Shown here one piece after another: positions 1 to 10,573 of a stretch of DNA of 64,000 bases. Where the stretch lies: the NCBI RefSeq assembly GCF_003597395.2, contig NC_133773.1:122424913-122488912 (forward strand), in the 5' to 3' direction. Position 1 is the stretch's first letter; each line of letters begins with the position of its first letter. A program made the translations under genes and the position numbers. The stretch is from Chelonoidis abingdonii (taxonomy: Eukaryota; Chordata; Testudines; Testudinidae). The notes under the pieces were generated by a model. It saw only the letters and a program-made list of their open reading frames with translations. It ran no database searches and had not been told where the DNA came from.

Positions 1-1275
1 ACAAGTGCAAAATATTATTTTAGTCAATATGTACTGCAATACTTAAAAACAGCCAGGCGGATTCAGTGTGAAGTTTCAATCTGAAGTCTCGGTCTTCAGT
101 CTTTTTGCCTCTCCAAGTCAGGCCTGTCTAGTTATTTCAGTGTGTTTAATTTTGTATTTCCATGCCTTTAATGTTTGTCTAAAACAGCTAAAGAATCTGT
201 TTTGCAAATCAGTCAGTGTGAATGAGACCACTTATGCAGTCAGCCCAGTTATGAACTGTAGAAGTACAGGGCACTATGGCAAGGTAAAGCAGGCTGCATA
301 AATCCTTTACAATAGGCCTTCTGAGCTCTGAAGTCACCAATTGCTTACTGTTCACAGCAACAATGCAAGAATGTGTTTTGCTTCTTTCCTACGATTGGCT
401 GCAGATTCTGTTATAAAAATCTATTTCCCATTTCCTCTCCTTGGCACGCTGTCCCCTTTGTTAGCATCTGAGTTGGACATTTCCAAGATTGCAACACTTC
501 CTGGCCTTAAAAAAAAAAGTCTCCTTGTGTCACTCTCACTTTAGTGCCTAAGCCAGACAAGAATTGGTATCTTGTTAGACTGAGAGCACCAAGAATCCAT
601 GAGGGGATGGCATGAATACCAGGCTGTTGTAAGCAAGATGACCCAAACTGGCTTGGTTTTGTTGCATTATGTATATTGGTATTGGTTCTTTTGTCACTTG
701 GCTGACTTGTCAATTAATCGCTTCCCTGTTTTTGAACCCAAATGACATTTTGAAGACCAGTTGGACCTAGTTTGGTATTGGGACTCTGTTATGTTGGAGT
801 GAAAGATGTGTGAAGCTCTGGTTTGGAATGCACTGAATGCTGCTTAGTTCTTGTGGCAGATGTCATTAATTATGGTTTCCCTCCAAGCAAAAGGTTTGCA
901 AGTGCCTTTGTAGCTTGTTCATTGGTAAAGCAGAGCTGTGTTGTGGGAACACAGTGAAATGTTATCCTCTCCAAAGTTTTGTTTCCTTTTTCTATGCCTT
1001 CCATACTTTGCTATTTATTGTCCCCCGCCTCTTTCCTAATTAGAAATGGAATCTACTCCCTCCTTCTCCTCAGAAATCTCTTCAGGATAGCCATATGTGG
1101 CTGAACTAATTTATACTTTGTACGAATTCAAAGCTCTTTTCAAATGCGAATGAATTAACTCCCAGTTGTGCTGTGAGGTTTAAATGTTGTTATCCCACCT
1201 TTACTTTGATATCTGAAGTGTGATTGCAGCATGAGTAGAAACACCCATAATATCTTTACCTCCCATAGCATGGTT
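1..1275. other. No recognised feature
   Basis: AT-rich sequence. Short open frames exist on both strands, but none shows a domain, splice context or codon pattern that would support a gene. Confidence 0.6.
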
Positions 1276-1384
1276 AAAAATAGCTGTGTAGATGGGGCAG
1301 TGTGGGCTAAACAAGCTCTCCAGGGACCCTGAGCCACATGCTTACATTGCTAGCCCATGCCACTGCATCTACACTGCTATTTTT
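1276..1384. mobile_element. Palindromic MITE-like relic
   Basis: Arms of about 33 bases at 1276-1308 and 1351-1384 are imperfect inverted repeats. Both contain aaaaatagc, gtgtagat and gggct when read from the ends, around a 42-base centre. The gtgtaga core recurs at the ends of other relics in this window (1465-1630, 5494-5712, 31534-31826). Confidence 0.55.
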
Positions 1385-1464
1385 GGCCACATCATATGGG
1401 TACTCCTAGCAGGGTCTGTTTGCCTAAACTGCAGTGTCCCCTTGGATTGCATTGTAGGTATATT

Positions 1465-1630
1465 CTAAGGATATGTCTACACTGCACACCTTAAGTGGCA
1501 CAGCTATGCCACTGTAAGATACTGTTTCCTGATCTTTAGATTATGTCCACACCTGCACTTTTTGTCGGTGGTTTTTTTCGCACTCCTGAGCTACAGTAGT
1601 TTTACAGCTGAAAGTGTAGACGTAGCTTAA
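1465..1630. mobile_element. MITE-like relic with gtctacact inverted ends
   Basis: The left end reads ctaaggatatgtctacact and the right end, reverse-complemented, reads cttaagctacgtctacact. The 166-base unit has no coding capacity. Transposon superfamily not determined. Confidence 0.55.
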
Positions 1631-1695
1631 GGGTATCAGGAGATGTTATTGCAGCTCCTGTAGGCATACTGAAATGAGCTTTTACCTAACTAGAT

Positions 1696-2005
1696 CAGGG
1701 GTCAGCAACCTTTCAGAAGTGGTGTGCCGAGTCTTCATTTAGTCCCTCTAATTTAAGGTTTCAGGTGCCAGTAATACAGTTAACATTTTTAGAAGGTATC
1801 TTTCTGTAAGTCTATAATATACAACTAAACTATTGTTGTATGTAAATTAAATAAGGTTTTTAAAATGTTTAAGAAGCTTCATTTAAAATTAAATTAAAAT
1901 GCAGAGCCACCCAGACTGGTGGCCAGGACCTGGGCAGTGTGAGTGCCGCTGAAAATCAGCTTGCATGCCGCCTTCGGCACGCGTGCCATAGGTTGCCTGC
2001 CCCTG
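1696..2005 (+). mobile_element. Non-autonomous hAT-type MITE, copy A
   Basis: It starts caggggtcagcaacct and ends gcctgcccctg, imperfect inverted ends of the hAT kind. It is flanked by aactagat and agctagtt, an imperfect 8-bp target duplication (6 of 8). The interior matches copy B at 4833-5136 in opposite orientation along nearly its whole length, including an AT-rich middle (aataaggtttttaaaatg) and the aagtggtgtgccgag segment. Confidence 0.8.
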
Positions 2006-2018
2006 AGCTAGTTCAAAG

Positions 2019-2185
2019 CTAGTTTGAGTAGCAGTAGCAGCATAGCTGCAGTGGCAGGAACAGTAGCAAACGCTAGCCTCCCGAATACAACCCTGCCAAG
2101 GACATGGGGTATAGACTCAAGTGGCTAGTCTGTGCTGCTTCCCATGCTGCTGCAGCTACACTGCTGTTGTTGCTCGAGCAGTAGC
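2019..2185. mobile_element. Palindromic MITE-like relic
   Basis: The left part (gctagtttgagtagcag..., gcatagctgcagtgg) pairs imperfectly with the reverse complement of the right part (gctgctgcagctacactg..., gctcgagcagtagc). It lies directly beside hAT copy A. Confidence 0.4.
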
Positions 2186-2224
2186 TTAAGTATGCCTTTG
2201 TGAGCTGCAGTTGGCATCCTGATT

Positions 2225-2345
2225 GCAGAGTAGACAGGCCCCAAGACCCTGAGAGATGGAGTGGTTTGCCCAGGGTCACACAACAAATTTGTGGAAGAGT
2301 CAGGAATAGATCCATTCTGTTCTAACCAATAGCCTGTGTGCTTTC
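2225..2345 (-). repeat. MIR/CORE-SINE fragment
   Basis: Contains gtttgcccagggtcacacaac followed by a tail-like cagagtcaggaat segment, the MIR core read on the minus strand. Confidence 0.6.
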
Positions 2346-2470
2346 TCCCTTTATTTTGTTGAACACATGCTTTCCCTGTGGTCAATGATTATACTTTTGG
2401 GTGCTTGACTCTGTGCAGAGGATTTTAGATATCCTGAGTTTAGGCTTCGGAAGGATTTTTTTTTTTAACA

Positions 2471-2475
2471 TATAC
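2471..2475. repeat. Target duplication tatac, left copy
   Basis: Exact match to 3448-3452 on the other side of the solo LTR. Confidence 0.8.
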
Positions 2476-3447
2476 TGTGGTAATATAGCCTCCCAGTCCC
2501 AGACCTGAACTTTAGCGTCCACAATCTGGTCCTGTCCCAAACCTGGACTTTTGCGTCCAAAATCTGGGGGCTTACCTGAAACTCCCCCAAGCTCACTACC
2601 AGCTTGGATATTCTCGCTGCCACCAGATCAGGAATTGATGGGGCCTGATCCCCCCTTTCCTCTCTCTGGTGTCCCCAACCCTCCCTTGGTGGAACACCCA
2701 GATTCCAAATGCCTTGGATGCTAAAAGCCGGGGAGAAAATCCCTTCCCCCCTCCTTCCCAGGCTTGCCAAGAAACCGGTTTCTCTGCTTGCCAAGAGATA
2801 AGCGTTCTCTACCCTCAGGACAATTGAGATGCAAAATGCCAACAGCTTGGCTTTGCCTTTCCCTGTGCCTGCCTTCCCGTGAGGGAGACAGGTACCTGAT
2901 ACAGAGGTGATTCTTTTTTTCTTTCCCCGTAGCCTGCTCTTTCCCTGCAAGCAATAGGAAAATAGCCCACAGCCTGGCTGTTCCCTTCCCTTTGCCTCCC
3001 TAGGAAAAGAAACTTCCACACGTTTTAAAAGAAAAGTTTATATAAAAAAAGAAAGAAAATATAAAACAATAATCTTGCATTAAGAAACTCAATACAGGCT
3101 CTTGCTTATAAGAAAATATGAAGAAACAGTCTGATTTAAAAGATAGCCCGATTAAACCAGTCCAACCAATCCACATACATGTAATTACAACCCAAAGCTC
3201 CTCATAGCCGAATTGCTTGGGGGTTCCTTTGTACTTACAGATGTGTAGGAGACACTTGGAGATAAGATGCATTTAGGAGGAAGCTTGTTAACTCACAGCC
3301 GAGAAAACAAAAAAGACCCTGAGTATACAAATTCCCGCCCCTGACTTTAAACAATCCAGTTCTCTGATTGGTCCTCTGGTCAGGTGTTTGGTTACCCTTT
3401 CCAGGTAAAAGAAACTTAACCCTTACCTTACCTATCTATTTATGACA
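2476..3447 (-). mobile_element. Solo LTR of an ERV- or gypsy-type element, copy 1 (972 bp)
   Basis: On the minus strand it starts tgtcataaatagatagg and ends attaccaca (TG...CA). It is flanked by the perfect 5-bp duplication tatac at 2471-2475 and 3448-3452. It is homologous to 22853-23799: the caaacacctgaccagag stretch is identical, as is a cagattttggacgc-like segment near the 3' end. No internal coding region lies between two LTRs, so it is a solo LTR. A 184-codon open frame on its sense strand (3019-2465) shows no domain. Confidence 0.85.
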
Positions 3448-3452
3448 TATAC
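3448..3452. repeat. Target duplication tatac, right copy
   Basis: Exact match to 2471-2475. Confidence 0.8.
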
Positions 3453-3984
3453 TCTTTAAGAAGGAGTTAGATTTACAATATCTAACTAGGCAAATCTGGA
3501 ATGTGCCTATGAGCAATGTACATTCTGTACTGCATAGCACAACTGGGAACCCATTTCAACTTTCCCAGTAATGCACATACTGATGGGCTTTGTTTTGTGT
3601 TGGCATTTTCATCAGCTTTGCTAAGAGTCAGCATTGCTACCCAGATCAGTAAAGCTCATGTGGATTTAGTGATTACACAATTCTCTTCTCCCAAGACCAA
3701 GTTAGCAATTGCAGAGTGTACTATATTTTCTCCTAGCTACATTCTTTTACCCCTGTTAGCTGGGAGTGAGAGGTGTCACAGAAGACAAAGTTGTCAGTTG
3801 TCTTCTTCCCCTTATGCCATTAAGGTTTACTAGGGGTTTCTTTTGTGGAGGAGAAAAATGAAACTTTCCAAGTAACAGGCTTGTATCTGAAAAAGGTCTC
3901 AGGGCAATGTCCATCAAGTTGAAACAAACCATTTTTGGTTTAGGAAAGAGTAGGGGGTGTCAGTTCAATTAATGGTCTAAAAAA
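3453..3984. other. No recognised feature
   Basis: A 105-codon open frame at 3516-3833 (+) has no recognisable domain and is treated as chance. Confidence 0.5.
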
Positions 3985-4060
3985 GCTCCTTAGGACAAAG
4001 ACCTTCTCTTCCTCTTTGTATTATATCATGCTGAGCACACTAATTAACAATAACAGATGC
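3985..4060 (+). repeat. CORE-SINE/MIR 3' tail-like fragment
   Basis: Resembles the ctctttggggcagggac...gtacagcgcctagcac tail seen more clearly at 40350-40450 and 56155-56250. Weak on its own. Confidence 0.35.
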
Positions 4061-4303
4061 ATAGATTTTATATATGTGTGTTTTATATATTAGCTGTTGA
4101 AGTGACCTACATGCCAACTGTTGAGTGTTTATATTTTATTTTATTTCTGACTACAAATTTAATATTATTTATTTATGTATTGCCAAAAGTATGCTAGGGA
4201 CTTTGGAGAGTTTTATTTCTGATCATCAATTTAAGAAAAGTATCTATATTGTTTCCTTTAGAATTTACAGAAACTGTCACTCAGTGGAAGTGAGTGAGTG
4301 CAT

Positions 4304-4334
4304 CTGTGTGTGTGTGTGTTGTGTGTTGTGTGTT
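4304..4334. repeat. GT microsatellite
   Basis: Interrupted (GT)n run. Confidence 0.9.
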
Positions 4335-4824
4335 ACACAATGAAAGCAAAGGTCTGTAGAAGTGTACAAGTGGAGTGTTAGTCATGACAAACTGATGGCT
4401 AAAGTCTCTGAGGTGGGAGCAACTAATTCATTTCACGTAGTGCATGTTTGCACCGAAGTTCTACAAGTGGCCAGTCTCTCAAATTCTCTTTCCTCTCTCC
4501 ATGGTTTTGATGAAACAGGTACTATATCTTTTTAGAAATACAGACCATCTTTTTAGGGGGAAAATTACATAAATAAGTTAAAGCAGCTAGAAGAGAACTT
4601 TAATTCATATCATAAGTTTCCCCAGACTGGTAGTTCTTACCAATGAAATATTAACTATTTCAGGAATATTTTAATTACAAAAGGAACACAAAATAAGTAT
4701 CTCCATTTTCACTTTGTCTAGTAAGTATTAATAATTATTTCTCTATTCCTATTTTCTCTGCTTACCTAGAATAGAGCCAGATTCTCTGCTGGTAGAAATG
4801 TGCATAGCTTCGTTGCCTTAATGC
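4335..4824. other. No recognised feature
   Basis: AT-rich, no repeat or coding signal recognised. Confidence 0.5.
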
Positions 4825-4832
4825 CATTAGAG
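4825..4832. repeat. hAT target duplication cattagag, left
   Basis: Perfect 8-bp match to 5137-5144. Confidence 0.9.
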
Positions 4833-5136
4833 CAGGGGTAGGCAACTTATGACATGCGTGCCAAAGGCGCACGTGAGCTGATTTTCACTCTCACTGCCTA
4901 GGTCCTAGCCACTGATCTGGGGAGTTCTGCATTTTAATTTAATTTTAAATGAAGCTTCTTAAACATTTTAAAAACCTTATTTACTTTACATACAACAACA
5001 GTTTCATTATATATTATAGACTTATAGAAAGAGACCTTTTAAAAATGTTAAAATATATTACTGGCATGCGAAACCTTAAATTAGAATGTCTAAATGAAAA
5101 CTCGGCACACCACTTCTGAAAGGTTGCCGAACCCTG
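4833..5136 (-). mobile_element. Non-autonomous hAT-type MITE, copy B
   Basis: It begins caggggtaggcaac and ends gttgccgaaccctg, with a perfect 8-bp target duplication on both sides, the hallmark of hAT transposition. It is the reverse-orientation homologue of 1696-2005. It has no transposase, so it must have been moved in trans. Confidence 0.92.
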
Positions 5137-5144
5137 CATTAGAG
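5137..5144. repeat. hAT target duplication cattagag, right
   Basis: Perfect match to 4825-4832. Confidence 0.9.
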
Positions 5145-5493
5145 AGTTTGATCTCCTCCTCCCTCCATGCAGTTTCACTGGTGGTGTTAGAAGAGACTTC
5201 ACTGCATGGTCTGGCACAGACATGTTGTGTAAATTGTGATTCAATACATCCTCACTGGTGCTGGCATACGCAAATTGCATCTCACTACACAAGCAAGGCT
5301 CACTGAACACCAGAGGGGGATTCATTGCCAAGGAGGGGCAGGCAGTGTTAGCACTACCACTCTCCCTCAAGCAGTATGTCTGAGGGACACAGATGTAGTA
5401 AGTAGGAACCACAGGCTGTAGTGCGGGTGCACCATTTACATAATACAGTGTGGTGGCATTGTCGATGATTATGAGAATCACTGAACCTAATCT
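5145..5493. other. No recognised feature
   Basis: The 168-codon minus-strand frame at 5014-5520 runs across the hAT MITE boundary and has no domain, so it is not annotated as a gene. Confidence 0.5.
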
Positions 5494-5712
5494 AGATGCG
5501 ATAAATCGATCCCCGAGCACTCTCCTGTACTCCAGCTTGGCGAGAGGCGCAGGCAGAGTCTGCGTGGGAGTGGCAGCAGTCGACTCACCACGGTGAAGAC
5601 ACCACGGTAAGTCAATCTAAGTACATTGTACTTAGATCTAAGTTATTCACATAGCTAAAGTTGCGTAACTTAGATCGATTTCCTGCCCCCGCCCCCCCCA
5701 GTGTAGACCAGG
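5494..5712 (-). mobile_element. MITE with gtgtagac ends and internal palindrome
   Basis: The left part contains gcgataaatcgatccccgag and gtgaagacaccacggtaag. The right part contains gttgcgtaacttagatcgat followed by a C-run and agtgtagacc. From memory this is a common chelonian MITE. A perfect 10-bp-arm palindrome with a one-base centre lies at 5616-5636. Confidence 0.6.
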
Positions 5713-5849
5713 TGGTCTTGGTGTCACTAGATGGGACAGAACACGACCCCCAGGATGTGTGTGGGTTACATTAGCACCAGGTGGCCAGCTAGCTCTGCAT
5801 GGACTACCAGGCCACCAGTAGTCTATGGACCACAGTTTGAGACCCACTG
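5713..5849 (-). mobile_element. hAT-Charlie-like terminal fragment
   Basis: On the minus strand it begins cagtgggtctcaaactgtgg, the kind of terminal sequence seen in hAT-Charlie elements; a similar end starts at 63861. The far end is not visible and may be cut by the MITE at 5494-5712. Confidence 0.55.
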
Positions 5850-6007
5850 CTCTGGACTGCAGACTTTTTGCATAACTGAATAAGACTTTTTCAGAACTGA
5901 CATGACACAAACCCCTTATATGGTGCCCTTTTGTAAATTTTGCAAAATTTGAGAGAGCTCATGTATGCGAAGCAGCAGTTCATGGTGTGCTGTAGATGAT
6001 GCTGATG

Positions 6008-6080
6008 ATTTTGCTCTCATTTACACCAGTTTGGCTTCTGTGTAATTCCACTGATTTTTAAATAGGGTTAGTCCTAATTT
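6008..6080. repeat. Degenerate palindromic relic (tttacac/gtgtaa family)
   Basis: Contains ttgctctcatttacaccag and gtgtaattccactg, matching the fold-back family best seen at 32546-32650 and 49291-49387. Confidence 0.4.
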
Positions 6081-6982
6081 ACATTGATGTATGTGATGCC
6101 CCATGGTGTAAGCATGTTAGTGCTTCAGAACTGGATTCTTCTCATAGCTTAAGCCTGCTGTAAACACAGGTTAAGAAACAAGTGCAATCCGTTTTCTATA
6201 ATTTTCGTAGAGAGAAGATGCCAACAGTCTGAAAACAGCAGAACGCCAAGCCTGTTTCTGACAGAGAAATAGGTGTCAGCATCAAATATTGAGTGCTCTA
6301 AAGGCAACTTTCATTTTTCCTTTGCTAAATAAATTTATGAATAGTGACTGCTTTGCCTGGAGCTCAGCACTATGTGAGCAGCTTTCTCATTCTAAAGTTC
6401 ACAAGTAAAAAAGCATTTGAAAGGTCAGTATGGTGGCCTAAAGGTAAGCACTGTGCATTGTGGCATTAGTAGGTCTCCTTGTCAGGTAACAGGAGTTGAG
6501 GAAGCTAAAGAGGAAGAGTGCTCTATTGTGGGTTATGGGCAAAGAGCACATATTACTGTTCTCCTGTAGCTCACCTAGAAGCTGCATTAATGGAGCTCTG
6601 AGGAGGAGCTCAGTTCAGCTCTCCTGAGACAATTTAGTTGTGGTCACGTGGAACTTATATTCAGGACTAGGCTGGATCTGATCATTGGTCCCTCAGTCTC
6701 CACCAGTGAGCAGTACAGTATTTTAGAGAAGGCAAACAAAGAAAAAAAAAAGTTAATTTGCAGTACAATAGATGGAGGAAAAAGCTCTTTCATTAACCAC
6801 AGAAGAAATTAGTATGAGACGCAGGAAATTTAATTACCCTCATAGCCTTAGTTTGCATATCTTCAGATATTTTTACATTGTTTTAAATTACTTTGTTACA
6901 TTTATCAAAGTATGAGTACTTTGAACCCATATTTACATCCAACTAAAATTTCATCTAGTTTTACTTTAAGGACAAAAACAAT
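6081..6982. other. No recognised feature
   Basis: AT-rich sequence, with an A-run near 6745. Confidence 0.5.
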
Positions 6983-7089
6983 GGGCCTGAGCCCCACTCA
7001 TAAAATTGCCTCAATCAGCAGGAAATCCATTTAAATCCTAGGACTTACACTAGTGTAAAATGAGTGTAAATGAAAGGCAAATCAGACCC
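6983..7089. repeat. Degenerate palindromic relic (tttacac/gtgtaa family)
   Basis: The left end gggcctgagccccactca and the right end tgaaaggcaaatcagaccca form imperfect inverted arms around ttacactagtgtaaaatgag. Confidence 0.45.
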
Positions 7090-8539
7090 ACCTGCCCTTG
7101 GGGCTAGGCCAGTTTCCAACATGAATTAGAGCATGCCTGGTTGGCAGCTGTGCCAGGATGTCCCTACTGCACATCTATTCCCCAGAAACATCTTAATTTA
7201 GTTCCTGGAGCCACAGAAGGATCTGTTTTCCCTCCTATGCACCTTAGCAACATGAATAAAATTTTTGTGAATGTGCATCCTGAGACAGAGAGAGATCATG
7301 CTTCTTACATCAGTTTGCACAGGTTGCATCTGGGGAGTCCTGAGAGGTCTGATCCGCTGAGTTTTTGGGTGCTTTCACTCAGCAGAGCAATATACTGTGT
7401 AGCAGCCAGAAGAAAGCCAGTACTTTGATCTGCTTCCTCTGTGAAAGATCAAGCTCAGCCTAGATTAGAAAGCCCACTTCATGGTTAGGTTTACGTGCTG
7501 TGAACTGCCCAGATTATCCCTGCCTAAATGGGTACAAAGTGACAGGGTATATCGGGGGTGCGAAAACTCGAAGCTGGTCATTGGCAAGGGCAAATAGCAA
7601 ATAGCAAATTTAAAAGCCAAGAAATGTAAGAAAGTAAAATAACCAGCTGGACCAGCCACTAAATCTAATGCAGTTTCTGTTTGTTGAGTATTGCAGCAGT
7701 ATTGATATGTAGCTGCAGCATCTTAGTAAATTTCTTTTTCTATAGCAGCTTTCACGTTTTTCAGCTTTTCCTGAATGTCTCCTCCACCTTTTGAAAATGT
7801 ACCATTCTACTGTAGCTGTTGAAGGGGAGGCTTTGTGTTTAATTCTTAGTGCTGTGCTCTTCATTCATAGGGAGCAGTGGCTTGGAAGATGCCCCTCCTG
7901 TCATTCATAATAGGATTTCCTTTAATTTTGGCTCCTCAACAGAGAAAGAACTATTAGTTATTCAGCTGTGCAGCGGTTAATGTCATCTGAATAGCTGGCT
8001 GAGTCATTTCTGAGTTATTTAACATGTTGGGAGTAAGCCTAAAGGAGTCCATCAGCCAGATAGTATCTACACGGATCCTCACCAACAAAGACCGTTTCTA
8101 ATTTCTATGGTATTTTAAATTCATGTTAATAAAAGTACAGTGGATGATACTCTAATCTTTGTGAAGCCTTGTCATTATATCTGAATGCTAATGAGTCCAG
8201 TACATTCATTATTATACATTTTAAAGGAGAAGGGGATGGTAAATAGTGAATAAACAGTTGGGGCAGCTTGTTTTGCTAATATAAAATAAAAAATGAAAGA
8301 TCAATAGGTTGTCCTTGTAAGATCTGAAACAGTAAAAATGTGATCGCAAACGCAGTAGCTGCATCATTATGGAGAAATGTGAGTTTCCTGTCTGCTTTTC
8401 TTGTTGTTTAAGGACTGGTCATTTGGCTTCCTAGGTGTAGAAATTCACAAACTGGATTGCTAAAAAACAGCATTATTTTAAGATCTACACATCTCGATGA
8501 TGGAGATATACAGCCACTTGCGTCACGTTATCTGACATT
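7090..8539. other. No recognised feature
   Basis: Several open frames of 60-95 codons, none with a domain. AT-rich. Confidence 0.5.
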
Positions 8540-9100
8540 TTCACACTGCTCCCTTCATTATCTTGGAAGCAACCCAGAGTTACGTCTGTATCAAGGCCAT
8601 GTAAGAATAACGATATCCCTTCTAGTTCAAGGCATCTGCAGACAATACACAGTTGGCACCCAGAGCTATGATTCCATTACTGCAAAGGCAAACAGCACCA
8701 TCTCTGAGCTGTCGCAGTGTCTGGACAACATCAGCATCAGGATGAAGAGCAGGCAGCTGCAGCTAAATCCTGTGAAGACAGGATTGATGCTGGTAGAGAA
8801 AGGGAAACATTTTGAAGGACTTGGAACTGCTAGCACTGCAGCAGCACTTTCTGTTGAGGACATTTGCTTTCAGAGAGCCAGAACCTCAGCTGTTGCAAAT
8901 TGATGAAGTTAATGGAACTACATGCACTTACATCTGAGAATCTGTCCCAGATGGTCCACACTCTTGGCATAATTCTGGGTTGCTCTATTATAACTGAATA
9001 CCCAGCAGCTGGAGTGGTAAAAAATGCCATGTTCTATCAGCAGCTGGCCAGAAGTCTTGCATCCCATCCTGTACAATTCAGACTTGGCCAAAGGTAATTT
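8540..9100 (+). pseudogene. L2-like LINE reverse-transcriptase fragment
   Basis: Parts of a LINE RT C-terminal half appear spread over three frames: ADNTQL near 8640 (the family has an ADD-type box), then LSQCLDNISIRMKSRQLQLN...KT at about 8705-8790 inside the open frame 8457-8903, then VHTLGIILGCS and a VVKNAMF segment at about 8950-9040. The order and spacing match an L2/CR1-superfamily RT. Frameshifts and the lost second Asp show it is dead. L2 is favoured over CR1 from the QCLxxIS...LQLNPxKT motif (recall). Confidence 0.65.
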
Positions 9101-9209
9101 CAACAAACCAAACAAATAAACAAACACTGCATTCACTGTAATCATTTAAAGAGCAAGTGAAATTCTGTTTAGACACAAATAATAAAACTTGTATGAGGTC
9201 ATTAATGGA

Positions 9210-9304
9210 CAGATTGTGCTCCCAGTTGCCTTGGGATAAGCACTCTGATTTCACTGGCTTTATTCCAGCTTTACACTGGTGTGGCTGACAACAGAATCTG
9301 GCCC
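9210..9304. repeat. Degenerate palindromic relic (tttacac/gtgtaa family)
   Basis: Contains cagattgtgctcccagttg at the left and tttacactggtgtgg...cagaatctggccc at the right, forming imperfect arms. Confidence 0.45.
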
Positions 9305-9555
9305 AAAGAGTTTACATGTCTATCCCTGAAGTTGTAAATAAAGGGCACATTGACTTTAGTGGGAGATTTGAGTGTGCAAGAATGCAAGAACAGGCCCAAA
9401 TAAAGTTTAAAGTAAACTGTCAGGGTTTTTTAAGAGCCTATCCTCCCTTATGAAATCATTCTATATAATTTAATATAAAATTATATCCCTGCTATAGAAT
9501 TTTATAGGCTGGTTCAAGAAGGTTATAGAAAAAAGATATTCTTTTAAATTCTGTA
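9305..9555. other. No recognised feature
   Basis: AT-rich, nothing recognised. Confidence 0.4.
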
Positions 9556-9649
9556 GGTCAGATTCTACCTCCTTTACTCATACTAAATAGCACTCATGGG
9601 GGAAGCTATGTGGCATTGCTCAGTATAAATAAAGGTGGCAGAAAATGGC
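9556..9649. repeat. Degenerate palindromic relic (weak)
   Basis: agattctacctcctttactcat at the left and gcagaaaatggccc at the right resemble the arms of the same family. Confidence 0.3.
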
Positions 9650-10022
9650 CCTATATGTTTTGGAGTAATTTCTTTAGAACCCTATTAAATGCTATAGAAC
9701 CCTATTGATTTTATCCCAGTGAAGTTATATAAGAATTTTCCATAAATATTGCCAAGGCCTGAATTCAGAGTTCTGTTTCTCCTCTAAGAATTAATGAATA
9801 CCAATTATAGTCTCCTTCTTCCTGTGAGCCAAGTCTATTCCAAGCAGAGAGTGCAGCATGAATAAAGGGGCCAAGCTATGAGTGAGAGAATGAGACACCA
9901 GGGACCACTGAAATGAGAGATAAAAATCAAGGTACATTTCAATAAAAATAAAACCATACTTGTATTAGCCTTTCATTGCCTCCACCATAAATCTCAGCAA
10001 AGGAATGGACTCACATTATACG
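9650..10022. other. No recognised feature
   Basis: No repeat or coding signal recognised. Confidence 0.4.
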
Positions 10023-10165
10023 AAAACAAGGAGTCCGGTGGCATCTGAAGAAGTGTTTTTTTTACCTACGAAAGCTTATGTCAAATAAATCTGTTAGTCT
10101 TTAAGATGCCACTGGACTCCGTATTGTTTTTGTGGATACAGACTAACATGACTTTATTCGAAATA
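10023..10165. repeat. Unclassified interspersed repeat with inverted ends
   Basis: aaaacaaggagtccggtggcatc at 10023-10046 is the imperfect inverted copy of gatgccactggactccgtattgttttt at about 10106-10131. Between them lies cctacgaaagcttatg. The sequence looks like a dispersed family known from reptiles (recall), internally truncated. Confidence 0.5.
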
Positions 10166-10279
10166 TCTTTATTTATTGATACTTGACTTTATTTGAAATA
10201 TCCTATAAAAAATCTGAGTCTCTCTATTTGTAATCTAATAATATGTATATAACTATATAACAATCTGCACAGCTGTAGC

Positions 10280-10470
10280 ATCTTCTATTCACGGATCTCA
10301 AAGTGCTTACCACATGTGAGTGTAAACCAGCTGTGTGCTACTGTCTTCATTTTACAGATGGGGAAACTGAGTCAGGGAGTGGTTAAATGATTTTGCCAAG
10401 GTCACCCAAGAAATGTGTAGCAAAGCCAGGAACAGAACCTACGTTTTCCAAGTTCCAGTTCTGTCATGTA
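10280..10470 (-). repeat. MIR/CORE-SINE fragment
   Basis: ttttacagatggggaaactgag followed by gccaaggtcaccc is the conserved MIR core on the minus strand. The preceding ggatctcaaagtgctta belongs to its 3' region. Confidence 0.8.
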
Positions 10471-10569
10471 CTGCATTTATGTATGTGGCTAGCTCTGTTG
10501 TGGTAACTGTAATACCATTGTCTTCTTTAGTTGATTGTATTGTACATTAATAAATTAGTAATTGATGGG

Positions 10570-10573
10570 GTAG
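10570..10573. repeat. Target-site duplication gtag, left copy
   Basis: The four bases gtag directly precede the left LTR end and recur directly after the right LTR end at 16861-16864. A 4-bp duplication fits Ty3/gypsy integration. Confidence 0.85.

Noticed and set aside
2465..3019. 184-codon minus-strand open frame inside solo LTR copy 1
   Set aside because: It starts in mid-LTR, runs 11 bases past the LTR end and shows no domain. It is best explained by the GA-rich composition of the LTR.
5014..5520. 168-codon minus-strand open frame
   Set aside because: It crosses the boundary of the hAT MITE and its target duplication and has no domain, so it is a chance frame.
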